Positions 60,816 to 64,000 of a stretch of 64,000 bases of DNA are shown piece after piece. Under the pieces are notes generated by a model. The model was not told the origin of the DNA and searched no databases. It was given only the letters and a program-made list of their open reading frames with translations. The DNA lies in assembly GCF_011386835.1 (NCBI RefSeq), contig NW_027052923.1:1-64000 (forward strand), in the 5' to 3' direction. Both the position numbers and the translations under genes were made by a program. Origin of the DNA: Chrysemys picta bellii (lineage: Eukaryota; Chordata; Testudines; Emydidae). How positions within the stretch are numbered: position 1 is the stretch's first letter; every line of letters starts with the position of its first letter.

Positions 60816-62117
60816 ATGGAGCCCGCTCAGATCACCGCGGCAATTATGAGCACTATGAACACCACGCGTATTGTCCTGGTGTATATGCAGAGCCAGGACA
60901 TGCCAAAGCAAAACCAGGACCAGACAAGGAGGCGATTGCAGCGCAATGACGAGAGTGATGAGGAAATTGACATGGACATAGACCTCTCACAAAGTACAGG
61001 ACCCAGCAATGTGCAAATCATGGTGTTACTGGGGCAGGTTCATGCCGTGGAACGCCGATTCTGGGCCCGGGAAACAAGCACAGACTGGTGGGACCCCATC
61101 GTGCTGCAGGTGTGGGACGATTCCCAGTGGCTGCGAAACTTTTGCATGCGTAAGGGCACTTGCATGGAACTTTGTGACTTGCTTTCCCCTGCCCTGAAGT
61201 GCCAGAATACCAGGATGAGAGCAGCCCTCACAGTTGAGAACCGAGTGGCGATAGCCCTGTGGAAGCTTACAACGCCAGACAGCTACCGGTCAGTCGGGAA
61301 TCAATTTGGAGTGGGCAAATCTACTGTGGGGGCTGCTGTGATCCAAGTTGCCAGGGCAATCAAAGACCTGGTGATATCAAGGGTAGTGACTCTGGGAAAC
61401 GTGCAGGCCATAGTGGATGGTTTTGCTGAAATGGGGTTCCCAAACTGTGGTGGGGCGATAGATGGAACCCATATCCCTATCTTGGCACCGGAGCACCAAG
61501 CCACCACCTACATAAACCGCAAGGGGTACTTTTCAATGCTGCTGCAAGCCCTGGTGGATCACAAGGGACGTTTCACCAACATCAACGTGGGATGGCCGGG
61601 AAAGGTACATGATGCTCGCGTCTTCAGGAACTCTGGTCTGTTTCGAAAGCTGGAGGAAGGGACTTTCTTCCCGGACCAGAAAATAACCGTTGGGGATGTT
61701 GAAATGCCTATCGTTATCCTTGGGTTCCCAGCCTACCCCTTAATGCCATGACTCATGAAGCCTTACACAGGCAGCCTGGACAGTAGTCAGGACCTGTTCA
61801 ACTACAGGCTGAGCAAGTGCCGAATGGTGGTGGAATGTGCATTTGGACGTTTAAAAGCGCGCTGGCGCAGCTTACTGACTTGCTCAGACCTCAGCGAAAA
61901 GAATATCCCCATTGTTATTGCTGCTTGCTGTGTGCTCCACAATATCTGTGAGAGTAAGGGGGAGAAGTTTATGGTGGGGTGGGAGGTTGAGGCACATCGC
62001 CTGGCCGCTGATTACGCGCAGCCAGACACCAGGGCGGTTAGAAGAGCACAGCAGGGCGCGGTGCGCATCAGAGAAGCTTTGAAAATGAATTTTGTGACTG
62101 GCCAGGCTACGGTGTGA
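60816..62117 (+). pseudogene. Harbinger DDE transposase, one nonsense mutation
   Basis: ATG at 60816 opens a 311-codon frame that stops at TGA 61749-61751 and continues in the same frame to TGA 62115-62117, about 433 codons in total. An acidic N-terminus (DESDEEIDMDID) is followed by a helix-turn-helix-like SYRSVGNQFGVGKSTVGAAV at residues about 156-175. The DDE core follows: D216 in GGAIDGTHIPI, D266 in VGWPGKVHDARVF, and E340 in VVECAFGRLKARWRSL. The stop replaces the expected Trp after AYPLMP (TGG to TGA), separating E from the two D residues, so the product is dead. AATAAA lies at 62239-62244. The protein would cut and reinsert the element in the nucleus together with the Myb-like partner. 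Confidence 0.92.
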
Positions 62118-62238
62118 AACTTCTGTTTGTTTCTCCTTGATGAACCCTCTGCCCCACCCCCCAACCTGGTTCACTCTACTTCCCTGTAAACCAAAAATCC
62201 CACCCTCCCCTCCCTCTTCGAGCACCGCTTGCAGAGGC

Positions 62239-62278
62239 AATAAAGTCATTGTTACTTCACATTCATGCATTCTTTATT
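62239..62278. terminator. Convergent polyadenylation signals of the two Harbinger genes
   Basis: AATAAA on + at 62239-62244 serves the transposase; AATAAA on - (TTTATT on +) at 62278-62273 serves the Myb-like gene. The two transcripts would end within about 40 bp of each other, so their 3' ends overlap slightly. Confidence 0.75.
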
Positions 62279-62370
62279 AATTCAGCACACAACTAGGGGG
62301 ATAATTGCCAAGGTAGCCCGGGATGAGTGGGGGAGGAGGGAAGGAAAAGGACACACTGTAGTTTAAAACT

Positions 62371-64000
62371 TTAACTCTTATTGAAGGCCAGCCTTCTGAT
62401 GCTCAGGCAATCATCTGGGGTGGAGTGACTGGATGGCCGGAGGCCCCCCCACCGTGTTCTTGGGCATCTGGGTGAGGAGGCTATGGAACTTGGGGAGAAG
62501 GGCTGTTGGTTACACAGGGGCTGTAGCGGCGGTCTCTGCTTCTGCTGCCTTTGCTGCAGCTCAACCATACGCTGGAGCATATCAGTTTGATGCTCCAGCA
62601 GCCGGAGCATCGACTCTTGCCTTCTGTCTGCAAGCTGACGCCACCTATCCTCTTCAGCCTGCCACTTGCTCTGTTCATCCCGCGATTCAGCCCGCCACCT
62701 CTCCTCTCATTCATACTGTGCTTTTCTGTAGTCTGACATTGACTGCCTCCACGCATTCTGCTGTGCTCTTTCAGTGTGGGAGGACATCTGGAGCTCCGTG
62801 ATCATGTCGTCCCGAGTCCGCCGTTTTCTCCTTCTAATCTTCACTAGCCTCTGCGAAGGAGAAACATTTGCAGCTGGTGGAGGAGAATGGAGAGGTGGTT
62901 AAAAAAGACACATTTTAGAGAACAATGGGTACACTCTTTCACGTTAAGTTTTGCTGTTCACATTACACACCACATGTGCTTTCGTTACAAGGTCGCATTT
63001 TTCCTCTTATATTGAGGGCCTGCCGGTTTGGTGTGAGAGATCACTCACGCAGTGCCAGGCAACAGATTACGGCTTGCAGGCAGCCATGGTAAGCCACAGT
63101 CTTTTGGCTTTTTTCACCTTCTTAACATGTGGGAATGGTTTCAAACAGTAGCGCCCTCATTTCCCATAGCAAGCACCCGTTGGGTTGGCCATTTAAAATG
63201 GGTTTGCAATGTAAAAGGAGGGGCTGTGGTTCCCGGGTTAACATGCAGCACGAACCCAACTAACCCCCCTCCGCCCCCAACACCCAATTCTCTGGGATGA
63301 TCACTTCACCCCTCCCCCCACCGCGTGGCTAACAGCGGGGAACATTTCTGTTCAGCCGAGCAGGAACGGGCACCTCTGAATGTCCCCTTAATAAAATCAC
63401 CCCATTTCAACCAGGTGACTGTGAATGATATCACTCTCCTGAGGATAACAAAGAGCGATAAGGAATGGATGTTGTCTGCATGCCAGCAAACACTGGGACC
63501 ATACGCTGCCATGCTTTGTTATGCAATGATTCCAGACTACGTGCTACTGGCCTGGCGTGGTAAAGTGTCCTACCATGGCAGACGGGATAAGGCAGCCCTC
63601 CCCAGAAACCTTTTGCAAAGGCTTTGGGAGTACATGAAAGAGAGCTTTCTGGAGATGTCCCTGGAGGATTTCCGCTCCATCCCCATACACGTTAACAGAC
63701 TTTTCCAGTACCTGTATTGGCCGCGATTGCCAGAGCAAATTAATCATTAATCATTAAATACGCTTGCTTTCAGACCAGGTGTAATATTTACAAAGGTACA
63801 CTCCCCAGAGGTCCCCGGTGTGCCCTCAGTGTCTGGGAGCACGCCTTGGGTGAGTTCGGGGGTTACTGGCTCCAGGTCCAGGGTGATAAACATATCCTGG
63901 CTGTTGGGGAAACTGGTTTCTCCGCTTCCTTGCTGCTGTGAGCTGTCCACATTATCTTCTTCCTCCTCTTTCTCGTACCCCGAACCCTCTTCCCTGTGTG
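62371..64000 (-). pseudogene. Harbinger Myb-like partner protein, C-terminal two exons, one nonsense mutation
   Basis: Exon A runs from the window edge to 63776 and is open: EGSGYEKEEEEDNVDSSQQQ, then SQDMFITLDLEPVTPE and CTFVNITP. A GTCTGA donor (63775 down) joins to an acceptor CACCAG at 62876-62874, giving AANVSPSQRLVKIRRRKRRT in exon B (62873-62371). Exon B continues with MITELQMSSHTERAQQNAWR, then a TGA at 62709-62707 where CGA (Arg) is expected, then ERWRAESRDEQSKWQAEEDR and SMLRLLEHQTDMLQRMVELQ. It ends at TAA 62373-62371, with AATAAA (minus) at 62278-62273. The Myb/SANT DNA-binding domain should lie beyond the window. In PIF/Harbinger, this protein brings the transposase to the ends. 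Confidence 0.88.
63325..63750 (+). CDS. Third Harbinger open frame, unknown function
   Basis: A 141-codon open frame lies on the + strand, opposite the predicted intron of the Myb-like gene. It opens at a GTG (63325); the first ATG in frame is 63469, codon 49. It reads as ordinary protein: ITLLRITKSDKEWMLSACQQ, TLGPYAAMLCYAMIPDYVLL, AWRGKVSYHGRRDKAALPRN, LLQRLWEYMKESFLEMSLED, FRSIPIHVNRLFQYLYWPRL. No family is recognised. I recall similar text in other turtle Harbinger copies, so it is probably element-encoded. It could be an unrelated sequence captured by the element. Confidence 0.5.
   Translation: MANSGEHFCSAEQERAPLNVPLIKSPHFNQVTVNDITLLRITKSDKEWMLSACQQTLGPYAAMLCYAMIPDYVLLAWRGKVSYHGRRDKAALPRNLLQRLWEYMKESFLEMSLEDFRSIPIHVNRLFQYLYWPRLPEQINH

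Larger units (their letters stand above)
58943..64000 (+). other. CHM: CHM intron 13, 5' part
   Basis: About 0.8 kb of AT-rich intron without features precedes the Harbinger element at 59745, which runs to the window edge. No CHM exon 14 candidate is seen. Confidence 0.8.
59745..64000. mobile_element. Autonomous-type Harbinger transposon, left 4.25 kb
   Basis: The left terminus GGGTATGTCTACACTATGAA starts directly after TTA (59742-59744), the PIF/Harbinger target trinucleotide. The element carries the two genes expected of the superfamily, in convergent order: a DDE transposase on + and a Myb-like protein on -, plus a third + strand frame. The right terminus lies beyond the window. The 5' noncoding part (60160-60370) has a diverged tandem duplication around GGTGCYGGCAGACGTGG and ACAGCAGC. 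Each gene is broken by a single stop, so this copy is young but inactive. Confidence 0.9.

Noticed and set aside
62433..62801. 122-codon + strand open frame in Harbinger
   Set aside because: It is the antisense shadow of exon B of the Myb-like gene, whose minus-strand reading matches a known protein pattern.

Overview
The window is vertebrate genomic DNA, most likely from a turtle (Testudines). This is inferred from the repeat mix: CR1 LINEs, a tRNA-derived SINE with a CR1-like tail, DIRS elements, a Penelope-like element, a Gypsy-type solo LTR, and Harbinger, hAT and Tigger DNA transposons with the GGGTATGTCTACACT-type termini common in turtle genomes. I cannot name the species. No bacterial, CRISPR, rRNA or tRNA gene content was seen.

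The only host gene recognised is CHM (Rab escort protein 1, REP-1) on the + strand. Five consecutive coding exons are present: 29840-29917, 38689-38793, 42080-42143, 47330-47426 and 58844-58942. Their lengths (78, 105, 64, 97 and 99 bp) and phases match exons 9 to 13 of human CHM, codons about 389 to 537. All have AG acceptors and GT donors and join into one open frame. Exon 8 was not found, so the intron before exon 9 is at least 29.8 kb. Exon 14 lies beyond the right edge.

Everything else is intron, largely transposon remains. The part of intron 8 in view holds two Harbinger MITEs and a related foldback, a hAT element with a G-rich minisatellite core, an LTR-like block, a DIRS remnant (about 14.2-17.1 kb), a Tigger-like element, a nearly full-length CR1, a Penelope-like element and a second CR1. 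Intron 9 holds an old LINE remnant and a DIRS derivative with inverted termini. Intron 10 holds a GC-rich hAT element ending 146 bp upstream of exon 11. Intron 11 holds the most unusual element: a 2.5-kb DNA transposon at 43382-45924 inserted into an antisense CR1, with a TAA target duplication, CACTG ends, long terminal inverted repeats, subterminal decamers and a transposase-like frame of about 560 codons broken by one frameshift. Intron 12 holds a hAT element, a Gypsy-type solo LTR, an LTR-like block carrying a SINE and a small hAT MITE, and a LINE RT fragment. Intron 13 holds the 5' 4.25 kb of an autonomous-type Harbinger element with convergent transposase and Myb-like genes, each broken by one stop codon, plus a third conserved-looking frame.

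The CHM exons encode part of the escort protein that presents Rab GTPases to geranylgeranyl transferase II. The transposon genes are separate and look inactive in these copies. Calls of family and clade rest on recognition of protein motifs and terminal structures by eye; no database search was run.
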